Shown one piece after another: positions 9,346 through 18,686 of a DNA stretch of 64,000 nt. The notes under the pieces were generated by a model. The model had not been told where the DNA came from. It was given only the letters and a program-made list of their open reading frames with translations, and ran no database searches. Every line of letters starts with the position of its first letter. Within the stretch, counting starts at the first letter, position 1. Source of the stretch: Chitinophagaceae bacterium (lineage in GTDB: Bacteria > Bacteroidota > Bacteroidia > Chitinophagales > Chitinophagaceae); NCBI GenBank assembly GCA_016699815.1, contig CP065012.1, forward strand, positions 868,001-932,000. The letters are read 5' to 3'. The position numbers and the translations under genes were made by a program.

Positions 9346-9376
9346 CAAATTTACAAAAAATGAATGTATGTAACAA
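9346..9376 (-). promoter_or_regulatory. Bacteroidota-type promoter of yebC
   Basis: On the minus strand a TTG at 9376-9374 is followed after 20 nt by TAAATTTG (9353-9346), matching the Bacteroidota -33/-7 consensus TTG and TAnnTTTG. It lies 29 nt before the yebC ATG. Confidence 0.55.
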
Positions 9377-9388
9377 AGTGCAATATCA

Positions 9389-11821
9389 TTAAAAGGCATA
9401 ATTGATACCAATGGAAAAATTAAAATTTTCATACCGCCATTGCCGGTACTTTCCGGAAAAAAGTTTTGGGATTATATCATTAAAACTGAGTGAAGGCAAC
9501 TTCCATCCATCATTGAAATAGCTTGTTTCCGGGCGTTTCACTCTAAAACCAAAATCGAGACGCAGCACCACATAATTAAAATCGAGGCGCAAACCCGTAC
9601 CAGCCGACAAACCTATTTCCCTGTACAGGTTTTTAAGTTTAAACTGTCCGGTATCCGATGTAATTCCATTATTTACAGAGGGTCTCCAGTTCCATATATT
9701 GCCTGCATCGGCAAATACAGCACCACGGAGTATAAGTGTATTGGGAATTATTTTTGCAATATCATACCGGTATTCTACATTGGCCTCAAGCTTTATATCT
9801 CCTGTACGTTCGTTAAAAATATTTTTTTGATATGGTTTTAAAGGCTGCGAACCCAACCCAACTCCCCTTACCGGCCAGCCCCTTAAACTGGTGCTTCCGC
9901 CGCCAAAATATTGTTTGAAAAAGGGCAGTGTAGTATCTTTTTTTGACAAGGGAATGCCCACGCCACCAAAAAAGTGAAATGCCAAAACCGTTTTTTTGTA
10001 ACTAACCGTGTAATGATATTCCACATCGGTTTTAATATATTTTTTCTTGTATTTATTAAGAAAGGGCAATAAGCCCCAGGTAAGACCAGATTCTTCAACG
10101 TTCCATTTAATTGTTCTTTCTTTACCTGTGCTACGCAAATGCCGTGGATTAAAAAAAGATTTTGACCAGCTAAGGCCCATGCCGCCTGCAAATGCTGTAT
10201 TATATGAGTAACGTAAAAAAGGGTTGTCTTTTAAAATATTCCTGAAACTATCACTTTCATTAAACAGGTAATTAAATTCTGCAATTACCGGCCTGAAAAC
10301 CCATTTTGCACCCTCTTTATTTATTTTGCTGGTACCAATGCTTAAATCAACCGATTGCAGGTTGAACAATTGCAACCTGTTGGCATAAGCTATAGAAGTG
10401 TTGAAAAAAGTTTCACCGGCTTTATACCTTCCTCTTCTGCCAGTAATATTTTTATCTTTTGATGGAAATAAATTTATTATCCTGGGTATGATGATGCTAT
10501 TGCTGTAACGAAATTCATTGGAGTTGATGAGATTGGTGGTATTGCTCCTGGCATTGTTATTAAACTCCACACCGGAGTGGAGGCTATGCGTCATGTGTAT
10601 GGCTTCCCTGGCAATATTTCTGTTTACAAAAGATAAGTTACCCGATAAGCCAAACTGGCTACCGCCTATTGCATTGGCCTGGTTGGTAACGGCAGAGTAA
10701 CTGGTTTCCAATGTAGCTTCAAAACCAAATTTTTTTATGGGGATGAGCTCTACAATTAAATCTAATTTATTGGATTGTGGATGTTCCACAATTTGGATAT
10801 TTACACTTTGCCACATACCGGCTTTTGCCAGGTTGGTCAATGTTTGGTAATAGTCATTTTGGCGAAACACTTCTCCCCGTTTGAATAAAATATTTCGGGC
10901 AATAAACCCTATACGTAAAAATTGCTGGTGATAGCGCAAAATAAAGTTGCCCGAAGCGGTGGTTCGCTGGTTAATATTTACTGTATCGATTAAATTATCG
11001 CCAGGTACATAATCTATTAAAAGAAAAATTTTATCTATAAAATATTTTTCAAGTTTGCTGCTGTCTTCAGGCGGATTTAAAATAAGGGCAAGTTTAATTT
11101 TAGGAGAGTCTTTCAATGCCTGTGCCTGGGCCAGCAATTCCAGTTGCTCAAAAGGGTCATCGCTTACAGTAGTTAATGCTGCAATTGTGGTGTCTCCCCT
11201 TACTTTTAATTCTGCTGCGGTAAATTTATAATACCCGTTATTTCTAAAAGTATCTACCAGCCGGTTAATTTCGCCCATTACAGCCGATTTTGTAATGGGT
11301 AACCCCTTTGCCAATAAACTATTGGGCTTAGATGCCATTGCAAACTGTTGTAACTCCGGCAATTGCAGCTGGTACCCAATAGTATCTATTAAAGTTCTTT
11401 TACCGGCATTAATGGTATAATGAACCTTTACTTTTCTACCGGAGGTATCAGCTTTATAAGCTGCCTGTGCATCGTAAAAGCCTAAGTGAAAAAGCGATGC
11501 TTCCATGTTATTTGCCGACAGGGAAGAGTAGATAGTATCATAAGCCGGCGGTGCAGAAATTATATCAAGAAAAAAAATAGGTGATTTTATTTTTACCTGT
11601 GCGCTGTCATCTAACTGGGTGTATAACTTTTCTTCAATAAACTCTTTTTCGCCTTTTGTTAATTTATCATCCGAAACTTTAATGGTATTTTTGGCAACAA
11701 AGGGTTTATTTAAAGGCAGTTTTTTGTAACGGGTGATAGTGCAGGAGAAAAGCAATACAGCAACAAGTAAAAAAAAATTTAACCTGGCGATTATTTTAAA
11801 AGGATACTCCTTTAATTTCAT
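9389..11821 (-). CDS. tamL: TamL-type lipoprotein of the Omp85/BamA superfamily
   Basis: An 810-residue outer-membrane protein. Starting at ATG 11821 it has a lipoprotein signal peptide (hydrophobic stretch then LLFSC, lipid-modified C27), POTRA-like repeats over about residues 100-370, and a C-terminal 16-strand barrel with the Omp85 hallmarks GGSTSLRGWP and a final aromatic strand (FSIGINYAF). A lipidated Omp85 with this layout is TamL, the Bacteroidota partner of TamB, used in envelope protein or lipid traffic. No tamB lies in the window. An upstream GTG-type start (11857) would spoil the signal peptide. It diverges from a TrmH-family gene with only 13 nt between start codons. Confidence 0.88.
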   Translation of the reverse strand: MKLKEYPFKIIARLNFFLLVAVLLFSCTITRYKKLPLNKPFVAKNTIKVSDDKLTKGEKEFIEEKLYTQLDDSAQVKIKSPIFFLDIISAPPAYDTIYSSLSANNMEASLFHLGFYDAQAAYKADTSGRKVKVHYTINAGKRTLIDTIGYQLQLPELQQFAMASKPNSLLAKGLPITKSAVMGEINRLVDTFRNNGYYKFTAAELKVRGDTTIAALTTVSDDPFEQLELLAQAQALKDSPKIKLALILNPPEDSSKLEKYFIDKIFLLIDYVPGDNLIDTVNINQRTTASGNFILRYHQQFLRIGFIARNILFKRGEVFRQNDYYQTLTNLAKAGMWQSVNIQIVEHPQSNKLDLIVELIPIKKFGFEATLETSYSAVTNQANAIGGSQFGLSGNLSFVNRNIAREAIHMTHSLHSGVEFNNNARSNTTNLINSNEFRYSNSIIIPRIINLFPSKDKNITGRRGRYKAGETFFNTSIAYANRLQLFNLQSVDLSIGTSKINKEGAKWVFRPVIAEFNYLFNESDSFRNILKDNPFLRYSYNTAFAGGMGLSWSKSFFNPRHLRSTGKERTIKWNVEESGLTWGLLPFLNKYKKKYIKTDVEYHYTVSYKKTVLAFHFFGGVGIPLSKKDTTLPFFKQYFGGGSTSLRGWPVRGVGLGSQPLKPYQKNIFNERTGDIKLEANVEYRYDIAKIIPNTLILRGAVFADAGNIWNWRPSVNNGITSDTGQFKLKNLYREIGLSAGTGLRLDFNYVVLRLDFGFRVKRPETSYFNDGWKLPSLSFNDIIPKLFSGKYRQWRYENFNFSIGINYAF

Positions 11822-11834
11822 ACAATTATTACAA

Positions 11835-12581
11835 ATGTTAAGCAAAAGCACTGCCAAATATATTCAAAGTTTACAGCACAAAAAATTTAGAGATGAAACG
11901 GGCTGCTTTGTGGCGGAAGGCCCAAAACTGGTTGCAGAATTTTTAAATGAAAATAATTTTACATGTACATCGGTTTTTGCCCTGCAAAACTGGGTTGATG
12001 AAAATGCCGGAAAACCGGGTTTTAAAAGCGCCGGGAGCATAACCATTATTGAAGCATTTGAGCTGGAAAAAATTTCGGCAATGCCTGCACCCAACCAGGT
12101 TTTAGCCGTTTTTGAAAAAGTTTCCAGCAATGAAAACCCTGATCTTACGCAAAAAATTTCTTTGGCTTTAGATGAAATACAGGATCCGGGAAACCTGGGA
12201 ACGATTATCCGCACTGCCGATTGGTTTGGCATTAGAAATATCATTTGTTCACAACATTCAGCAGATATGTACAACCCCAAAGTTGTACAAAGTACCATGG
12301 CAAGCCTTGGAAGGGTGAATATTATTTATACCAGTTTAGTTGATTTTTTAAAAAAATCTCCTGTTAAAAAATATGCCACGGTATTAAATGGTCAGCCCTT
12401 GCAACAAATAAAACCAATACAGGAAGGCATAATTATCGTGGGTAATGAATCTAAAGGCATAAGCAATGAAATTTTAAGCTTATGTGATAAACAAATCACC
12501 ATAGAGCGCACAGGTAGTGCAGAATCGCTTAACGCAGCGGTATCAGCAGCAATTATTTTGTACCGGCTGCTCCATAAGTAA
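11835..12581 (+). CDS. TrmH/SpoU family RNA 2'-O-methyltransferase
   Basis: A 248-residue SPOUT-fold methyltransferase using SAM to methylate a ribose 2'-OH in rRNA or tRNA. An N-terminal substrate-binding region (KKFRDETGCFVAEGPKLV) is followed by the three SPOUT motifs: NLGTIIRTADWFG, GNESKGIS and SLNAAVSAAIILYR near the C-terminus, which form the trefoil knot. The start is ATG 11835 (MLSKSTAKY); a longer reading frame upstream runs into tamL coding sequence and does not match the family. The exact target nucleotide cannot be read from sequence. It ends at a terminator shared with the redoxin gene. Confidence 0.9.
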   Translation: MLSKSTAKYIQSLQHKKFRDETGCFVAEGPKLVAEFLNENNFTCTSVFALQNWVDENAGKPGFKSAGSITIIEAFELEKISAMPAPNQVLAVFEKVSSNENPDLTQKISLALDEIQDPGNLGTIIRTADWFGIRNIICSQHSADMYNPKVVQSTMASLGRVNIIYTSLVDFLKKSPVKKYATVLNGQPLQQIKPIQEGIIIVGNESKGISNEILSLCDKQITIERTGSAESLNAAVSAAIILYRLLHK

Positions 12582-12588
12582 AAAAATA

Positions 12589-12615
12589 AAAACCCCGGAA
12601 AACTTCCAGGGTTTC
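12589..12615. terminator. Terminator between the TrmH-family gene and the redoxin gene
   Basis: Hairpin AACCC(C)GG / CC(A)GGGTT with a 7-nt loop, preceded by an A-rich run and followed by a T-rich run, located between two convergent stop codons. Confidence 0.7.
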
Positions 12616-12635
12616 AAATTTTTTTTTGATAATTA

Positions 12636-13250
12636 TTAATTGCTCATTAACCGGTTAATGGCACAACCTGTAACCGGGCTTTCGGTAACAGAAACCGGCT
12701 TGTTGGCAGAAACTGCTGAAAGCGCCTCCAAAAGATGCTTATGTGTTACAGCGCCAGATTCATTCAAATTGTTATCAATTGCACCATGGTAAACCAGGGT
12801 CATATTTTTATCAAAGAGAAAAATCTCCGGTGTAAAGTTGGCGCCAAATGCATTGGCCAAAGCATTTTTTGCATCTAAAACATAACTCCAATCGTATTTA
12901 TTGGCATTAAAGTAAGCTTTCATAGCATCATAACTTTCAGTACCATTTCTTTGGGCTTCATTACTGTTTACAAATACTACACCTATATTATTTTTTTGGG
13001 CAAACTCTGCTGCATCCAAAGTGCGGCTTTTAATTTTTTCTACAGCTAAACAATTGTTACTGCTGAACATTACCAAAACGCCATTTTCTCTGGCCTCTTG
13101 TTTTACCGATGTAAAATAGCCGGTTTTCACATTGGCCATTTGGTAATCGGCCATTGGTAATCTTGCGCCAATAGGCAATGTTTCACTGGTAACAAAAGCA
13201 AAAGAAAATACTAAAGCCAAAGGAGCAAGTATAAAAAATATTTTTTTCAT
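12636..13250 (-). CDS. Exported thioredoxin-fold protein (redoxin/AhpC-TSA type)
   Basis: A 204-residue periplasmic thioredoxin-fold protein with a signal peptide (about residues 1-21). The position of the usual active site reads MFSSNNCLAVEK, so there is one cysteine (C67) where related redoxins have an NxCPxV pattern. The C-terminus carries a second cysteine in GCAINR (C196), a feature shared with Bacteroidota redoxins that end in a G-C-S/A-I-K/N-R motif. The cis-Pro loop is in NFTPEIFLFD. It may act as a thiol reductant or peroxidase with C67/C196 as a pair, which is inference. Monocistronic. Confidence 0.82.
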   Translation of the reverse strand: MKKIFFILAPLALVFSFAFVTSETLPIGARLPMADYQMANVKTGYFTSVKQEARENGVLVMFSSNNCLAVEKIKSRTLDAAEFAQKNNIGVVFVNSNEAQRNGTESYDAMKAYFNANKYDWSYVLDAKNALANAFGANFTPEIFLFDKNMTLVYHGAIDNNLNESGAVTHKHLLEALSAVSANKPVSVTESPVTGCAINRLMSN

Positions 13251-13331
13251 TATAAACAGTTTATTAGTAAAAGAGGGATAAAGTTAACAAAAAAAATATT
13301 ACCGGTAAATTTATTGTAAAAACATTGTAAA

Positions 13332-14273
13332 TCAGGTATTTACTACCCTTTTTGCTGATATTTCTTTTAAGGAATTGATACTTACATTGAGCTCAAAACC
13401 CAGCAATAAAGCCAGGGAATTAATAAAAATTAAAGCCATCACCATCATTATGGTACCTATGGAACCATACAAGGCATTATAAGCGGCAAAGTGCGAAACA
13501 AAATAAGAAAAACCCAGGGTAGCCAAAAGGCAAAGGCTGGTAGAAAATATTACGCCGGGAGAAATAAATTTCCATCTTTTTTTTATGGCCGGCGCATACC
13601 TAAAAATAAACCCGATGGCTAAAAACAATAAGATGATGATAAAGGTCCATCGGCTATAAATAATTATATTTTTAAGGTGAACATTTTTAACCAGCAGGTT
13701 GAGCAACTGGCCTTGTAGTATGAGCAATAAAAAATATGCAAGCAATAATCCAAATAACACAAAAGTTAACCTTATGGCAATAATCCTGTTGTGCAGGCCT
13801 TTTCTTTTACTAAAGCCCATATAAGTGTTTTTATTAAACGACCGCAATACGCCCATCATTCCATTTGATGCAAAAAATAAAGAGAGCAAAAGACCAAAAG
13901 AAATAAGGCCGAATTTATTTGCCGCCAAAAAACTATCTACAAATTCTATTACTCCTTTATTGTAAGTATAGGATGGAATGATATCTCGTATCAACCTGTG
14001 CAGCTGGATTTTAATAACCCGTTTGGATATAAAAGGCAAATTGGGCAACAGGGTAAGTAAAAAAAGTAACGATGGCGGAAGCGACATTACAAAATTGAAA
14101 GAAACCGCAGATGCCCTTTCCATAATATTGTAATGGGTAAGTTGCCTGCGAAAAAAGTTAAGTACATCATATAGCGCTACACCTTCAAAGCCCGGCGGGT
14201 ACCAGTTTTTACTTTTTTGCAACAACCAGGGAATGGGTGTTAAGTTGAGTAATATGCGTTGTATGCGGAGCAA
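13332..14273 (-). CDS. YihY/BrkB family inner-membrane protein
   Basis: A 313-residue integral membrane protein with six predicted membrane segments. It has the family motifs near the N-terminus (the RASAVSFNFVMSLPPSLLF segment, with A-x-S-x-x-F-x-x-x-S-L-P-P) and a central FVDSFLA/SFGLLLSLFFASNGM region. The family was once called ribonuclease BN by mistake; the present view is a membrane protein of unknown transport role. The stop of mltG lies 2 nt upstream of this start, so the two genes are probably cotranscribed. Confidence 0.9.
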   Translation of the reverse strand: MLRIQRILLNLTPIPWLLQKSKNWYPPGFEGVALYDVLNFFRRQLTHYNIMERASAVSFNFVMSLPPSLLFLLTLLPNLPFISKRVIKIQLHRLIRDIIPSYTYNKGVIEFVDSFLAANKFGLISFGLLLSLFFASNGMMGVLRSFNKNTYMGFSKRKGLHNRIIAIRLTFVLFGLLLAYFLLLILQGQLLNLLVKNVHLKNIIIYSRWTFIIILLFLAIGFIFRYAPAIKKRWKFISPGVIFSTSLCLLATLGFSYFVSHFAAYNALYGSIGTIMMVMALIFINSLALLLGFELNVSINSLKEISAKRVVNT

Positions 14274-14275
14274 AG

Positions 14276-15307
14276 TTATTGAGCAGGTTTATTTTGTTTG
14301 CTCAAAAATAAACTATCCAATGCTTTTTGATAAGCCTTTGCATAAATTAAATGTTGCTGGTAGGTTTCGGCAAAATTGCTGTAGCCGCTAAAATCGGGCC
14401 TGGCAACAAAAAAAATGTAATTGGTTTCCGGCGCATTGAGCACGGCATCAATTGTAGATGCAGACGCTGTACAAATTGGCCCCGGCGGAAAACCGCTATT
14501 GCGATAAGTATTATAAGGAGAGAGATAATCCAGGTGCTTATGCAACACCCTTTTTAATGCAAAATTTCGCATCGCAAATTTTACGGTTGGGTCGGCTTCA
14601 AGCCGCATATTTTTGGCAACCCTGTTTATATATACGCTTGCAATAAGGCCTTTATCTTCCTGTTTATTAGTTTCTTCTTCTACAATACTGGCAATGGTAT
14701 ATACCTGTTGAGGGCTTAGATTTTTATTTTTTGCTTTTTGCCTTCGCTCCTCCGTCCAAAATTTATCTTCCTCTGATTTCAGGCGTTGAAAAATTTTATT
14801 GAAAGGGGTATTCCATTTTATGCTGTAGGTATTGGGTATTATGGCAGTCATCACTGTATTGGTATCTAAATGAAATTTTGCCAAAGAATCGTTGCTTAAT
14901 AAAAACCGGATGGCGGTTGTAGAATCGGTTTCAAAATAACGGGCCACTCTTGCGGCAAGGTCTTCTTTGGTACGTAATTTTGTAATTACAAAATTTACCG
15001 GCGCCTGCCAGCCACGTTTAAGTGTTTTTAAAAGGTTAATTAAGTTGCTGCCATTTTTAATTTCGTAGCGGCCGGGTTTTATATTTTTGGCATAATTTAC
15101 CCTTTTGGAAACTTTATTGAACCAAAATGCGGTTTTAATAATTTTTTTATCCAGTAAGGCCTGTTTAACCTCATCATAAGATGCGCCGGTTTTAATATAA
15201 AAATATTTTCCTTCGGGTGAAGAAACCGATGGCCCATAAAGGTTCCAGCCAATATATGCACCAAAGCCCAGCATACATAAAAATAAAAATGCTAATATTT
15301 TTTTCAT
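14276..15307 (-). CDS. mltG: Endolytic murein transglycosylase MltG
   Basis: A 343-residue inner-membrane lytic transglycosylase that cleaves nascent glycan strands and helps to set their length. Starting at ATG 15307 it has one N-terminal membrane anchor (about residues 4-22), a LysM-like subdomain with YFYIKTGASYDEV, and the YceG/MltG catalytic domain with the diagnostic ASIVEEETN (catalytic Glu), ADPTVKFA and SPYNTYRNSGFPPGPI motifs. The start gives a normal N-terminus; upstream codons only add a hydrophilic stretch. It is followed after 2 nt by the YihY gene. Confidence 0.96.
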   Translation of the reverse strand: MKKILAFLFLCMLGFGAYIGWNLYGPSVSSPEGKYFYIKTGASYDEVKQALLDKKIIKTAFWFNKVSKRVNYAKNIKPGRYEIKNGSNLINLLKTLKRGWQAPVNFVITKLRTKEDLAARVARYFETDSTTAIRFLLSNDSLAKFHLDTNTVMTAIIPNTYSIKWNTPFNKIFQRLKSEEDKFWTEERRQKAKNKNLSPQQVYTIASIVEEETNKQEDKGLIASVYINRVAKNMRLEADPTVKFAMRNFALKRVLHKHLDYLSPYNTYRNSGFPPGPICTASASTIDAVLNAPETNYIFFVARPDFSGYSNFAETYQQHLIYAKAYQKALDSLFLSKQNKPAQ

Positions 15308-15375
15308 TACTACGGTATTATATTTAATAGGATAATGATTATTTACAGTTCTACTGCAAATAAACAAAATAAAAT

Positions 15376-15396
15376 AACCCGGTGATTAACCGGGTT
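15376..15396 (-). terminator. Terminator after the DUF2723 gene
   Basis: Perfect 8-bp inverted repeat AACCCGGT/ACCGGGTT with a 5-nt loop. Read on the minus strand it is followed by a T-rich tract (15375 downwards), and it lies 27 nt past the DUF2723 stop. Confidence 0.75.
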
Positions 15397-15422
15397 TATT
15401 TTAAACTTAATTTAAGCCTTTA

Positions 15423-18400
15423 TTATTTTTTTGGTGAATCTACAGGCTTAGGTGCAACGGGCTGTGTGGTAAGCGGCGCCGTTGTTTCGGCAGGCGCTTT
15501 TACCGGTGCTGCAAATTGTTGTTTAAGGCTATGCAAAGCGTTGAGTAATCCTGCGTTTCTTTCTTCTTCAAATGAAAGGGCATCCCGCTTATTCACTGGC
15601 AACGACTCATAGTAGGCCTGCTGCTGCTCCATATCTTTTTGCAATGCATTGGTAATTTTTGTTGCCAGCACCGTATCCTCGGCTATATAAGCTGCAAGGG
15701 CCATTTGCAACGAAATTTGGTTTTGCTGCTGCCCACGGCTTACCATACCGTAAGGCATGTTCGATTGTAACATCCCCTGGTCGCATTTATTCAGCAATTT
15801 GCGGGCATCTTCCTTACGGCCGTTCTCTGCAAGGTTCCTGGCAGCCGAAGCATAGGCCAGGCGAATGGTATTAAGGTGCCTCCTGTTCTCTTCATCAAAA
15901 TAAACACCTTGTACATTGGCATTACCAAACTTGAATTTGCTGCCCATTTTATCTACCACCCAATCCCGGTTCACTTCTTTATTATTGGCAACAGGTACCA
16001 GGCGATAGGTAAGTCCATCCTGCCTTAAGAAATTTCCAAAACCTAACTCGCCATAGGGTGAGGTAAAATAAATTGGCCTTTTCCATTTATTGGCAGCAAT
16101 AATATTTAAAATAGCCGCATCATTTTTATACAAAATTGATTTAGGTATTTCAAACTGTATGCTGCTTAGCACGGAGTCGTCGGCATTTACGGTTTTGTTT
16201 TGGCGAACCAGGTTTACATCTACCGGGATGCTTACTTTTCTTGTTGGAAAAATATTAATTGCCGTTCCATCCTGCGATGCCTGTGTTTTATTGGGGCTAT
16301 CGCTTCCTGCAAAATCTTTCATCATGGTATAAAGGTCCATGGGTTGAGATGGATCTGTGATACCAGCTTGTTGCAAAAACTGATTTGCCATACCGGCATT
16401 ACCACCAAATACCCTTGATGCTTCATAAATAACATCACGGCTTGAGCCCTGAATTTGCTCCTTGCTCCAAATAGGGTCTATGGGATTGCTATCGTTTATT
16501 TTATAGCGAAGTTGATTTATATACCAGTCTGTTCCCAAAAGGCTGCTGTTAATTACCCTTATGTCTTTTCTTACGCCCAGCACTTCCTGTGCAAACCATA
16601 AAGGATAAGTATCATTATCGCCAAAAGAAATAACAATTGCGTTGGGTGCGCAACTTTCAAGGTAATCGGTAGCAAGGTCGGGAGCCAAAAGTTTTTTGCT
16701 CCTGTCGTGGTCGTTCCACTCCTGCGATGCCATTAATACCGGAACAGCAAGCAGGCATAAAAGCCCGGCAATTATATTACTGGTTTTAATATTTTTGATA
16801 TAAGGCATTATTAGGTCTCTTACATAAAATACACCGAGACCAATCCAAATGGCAAAGGCATAAAACGAACCTACAAATGCATAATCCCTTTCACGGGGTT
16901 GATTACCTGCCTGGTTGAGGTAAATAACAATGGCAAAACCGGTAAAGAAAAAGAGCAGGCCTGTAACAAATGCATCCCGTTTATCTTTTTTAACCTGGTA
17001 CATAAGGCCGAGGATACCTAAAATAAATGGTAAAGCAAACAACTTATTATTGGCTTTGTTATTCTTTAAAGTATCGGGTAATTTATTTTGATCGCCCAAT
17101 CTTATTTTATCAAAAAAGCCAATACCGGTTTTCCAGTTACCGTCTCTTACGTTGCCCATATTTACGCCTTGTACATCATTTTGCTTACCGGCAAAATTCC
17201 AAAGGAAGTAGCGCCAGTACATCCAGTTTACCTGGTAACTCATAAAAAAGCCAATGTTTTCTGCCATGGTTGGGGATCTGTCCCATCTTCCCTGTTCGTC
17301 TTTATTTATTCCGGCCCAGGAGGCATAGTAATCGGCATGTTGCTGGTCGTTGCTCATATCCCACATTCGTGGAAAAATATGCTTATCCTGTGGCGCAAAA
17401 ACATACTCTACTTTACGACCGTTTTTTTCATAACCGTTATCGGTTTTAATATAGGTTTCGGTAATTTTTGTGTCCTGTATTTCTGCGGTAAAATCCTGGC
17501 CGTATAAAATGGGCCAGTCGCCGTATTGCTCACGGCTTACATAACCTACCAGGTTTACCGGGTTATCTACATTAAACATATCTACCGAAGGGTTTGCGCT
17601 GCTGCGTACCAGGGTTGTAAAATAAGTTGAATAACCCAGGAGCATAAATAAAAAACTCCATAGGCCGAGTTTTAAAAAGTTCCAGCCATTTTTATTGGCC
17701 ATTTTAAAACCAAAATAAGCCAGCGCTGCCATCAATACAAAGAAGAAAGCAAAGCCACTAAAAAATGGAAGTTTAAAACTGTTTACAAAAAATATATCAA
17801 GGTTTCCAGCGCCCTTAATGCTCCATTGAATTACTGCTTTTTGTACCAGGCCAGTAATACCACAGCCAATTACAAAAGCCCAAAAGGCACCCCATTTGGT
17901 AACCTTGTATCTTTTATAGTAATAAATAAGCACCAAAGCAGGAATTGCCAACAGATTCAATAAGTGTACCCCAATGGAAAGGCCCATAAGATAAAAAATG
18001 AGGATGATCCACCTGTCTGCTTTTGTAAAATGCCCTTTAATACCGTTTTTCTGTTCTTCGGTAACATTATGCTCCCATTTGAGCATTGCCCAAAAAACAA
18101 TGGCAGTAAAAAAAGAGCTCAAAGCATACACTTCGCCTTCTACTGCACTAAACCAAAACGAATCGGAAAAGGTATAAGCCAATGCACCCACAACCCCGGC
18201 AGCCATAATGCTAAAAATATTGTCCTGTGTTAATTCCTTATCATCGGCAGAAACAATTTTACGGGCAAAGTGAGTGATACTCCAAAACAAAAATAAAATA
18301 GTGAAGCCGCTTGCCAGGGCACTCATAAGATTAATGCCGGTTGCAGCATGAGCCGGGCCAAATGGCGCCATAAATAACCTGCCAATCAATACAAATAAAG

Positions 18401-18560
18401 GGGCTCCCGGCGGATGCGGAATTTGCAATTTATAAGCGCTGGATGCAAATTCGCCACAATCCCAAAGGCTGCCACTGGCTTCCATTGTCATAATATAAAC
18501 CGTACAGGCAATAAAGCATACTACCCAACCGGTAATGTTGTTGATCCGTTTAAAATTCAT
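15423..18560 (-). CDS. DUF2723 membrane protein (GT117, probable protein O-glycosyltransferase)
   Basis: A 1045-residue polytopic inner-membrane protein with about 12-13 membrane segments over residues 1-600 and a soluble C-terminal half. The N-terminal motif SGSLWDCGEFASSAYKL and HPPGAPLF are the DUF2723 signature; WDCGEF places an acidic pair where GT-C glycosyltransferases bind metal and lipid-phosphate donor. Members related to human TMEM260 act as protein O-mannosyltransferases, so protein O-glycosylation at the periplasmic side is a reasonable guess for this one. The C-terminus ends in a Pro/Thr/Ala-rich tail. Preceded by an exact TATATTTG element (minus strand, 18590-18583). Family sure, substrate unknown. 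Confidence 0.9.
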   Translation of the reverse strand: MNFKRINNITGWVVCFIACTVYIMTMEASGSLWDCGEFASSAYKLQIPHPPGAPLFVLIGRLFMAPFGPAHAATGINLMSALASGFTILFLFWSITHFARKIVSADDKELTQDNIFSIMAAGVVGALAYTFSDSFWFSAVEGEVYALSSFFTAIVFWAMLKWEHNVTEEQKNGIKGHFTKADRWIILIFYLMGLSIGVHLLNLLAIPALVLIYYYKRYKVTKWGAFWAFVIGCGITGLVQKAVIQWSIKGAGNLDIFFVNSFKLPFFSGFAFFFVLMAALAYFGFKMANKNGWNFLKLGLWSFLFMLLGYSTYFTTLVRSSANPSVDMFNVDNPVNLVGYVSREQYGDWPILYGQDFTAEIQDTKITETYIKTDNGYEKNGRKVEYVFAPQDKHIFPRMWDMSNDQQHADYYASWAGINKDEQGRWDRSPTMAENIGFFMSYQVNWMYWRYFLWNFAGKQNDVQGVNMGNVRDGNWKTGIGFFDKIRLGDQNKLPDTLKNNKANNKLFALPFILGILGLMYQVKKDKRDAFVTGLLFFFTGFAIVIYLNQAGNQPRERDYAFVGSFYAFAIWIGLGVFYVRDLIMPYIKNIKTSNIIAGLLCLLAVPVLMASQEWNDHDRSKKLLAPDLATDYLESCAPNAIVISFGDNDTYPLWFAQEVLGVRKDIRVINSSLLGTDWYINQLRYKINDSNPIDPIWSKEQIQGSSRDVIYEASRVFGGNAGMANQFLQQAGITDPSQPMDLYTMMKDFAGSDSPNKTQASQDGTAINIFPTRKVSIPVDVNLVRQNKTVNADDSVLSSIQFEIPKSILYKNDAAILNIIAANKWKRPIYFTSPYGELGFGNFLRQDGLTYRLVPVANNKEVNRDWVVDKMGSKFKFGNANVQGVYFDEENRRHLNTIRLAYASAARNLAENGRKEDARKLLNKCDQGMLQSNMPYGMVSRGQQQNQISLQMALAAYIAEDTVLATKITNALQKDMEQQQAYYESLPVNKRDALSFEEERNAGLLNALHSLKQQFAAPVKAPAETTAPLTTQPVAPKPVDSPKK

Positions 18561-18582
18561 GTTTCCTTGTATTATAGGTGGG

Positions 18583-18590
18583 CAAATATA
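18583..18590 (-). promoter_or_regulatory. Candidate -7 element of the DUF2723 gene
   Basis: TATATTTG on the minus strand matches TAnnTTTG and lies 23 nt upstream of the ATG. No clear TTG -33 element is present at the usual distance, so the call rests on the -7 box alone. Confidence 0.4.
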
Positions 18591-18646
18591 ATCATGTTTG
18601 GCTTTTTGTGCTATTTGATTACATTATTTATGAATTTTTTGAATTT

Positions 18647-18674
18647 TTGCGAATGAATGACTCCTTTATCTTTG
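18647..18674 (+). promoter_or_regulatory. Promoter of the EamA transporter gene
   Basis: TTG (18647-18649), 17-nt spacer, then TATCTTTG (18667-18674): a full match to the Bacteroidota -33/-7 consensus. Transcription would begin about 6 nt after the -7 box, that is just before the ATG at 18687, so the message is almost leaderless. This argues against the in-frame start at 18657, which lies inside the promoter. Confidence 0.65.
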
Positions 18675-18686
18675 ATAATTCTTTAT

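Noticed and set aside
17027..17507. Plus-strand frames opposite the DUF2723 gene
   Set aside because: Antisense frames within an intact 1045-codon gene.
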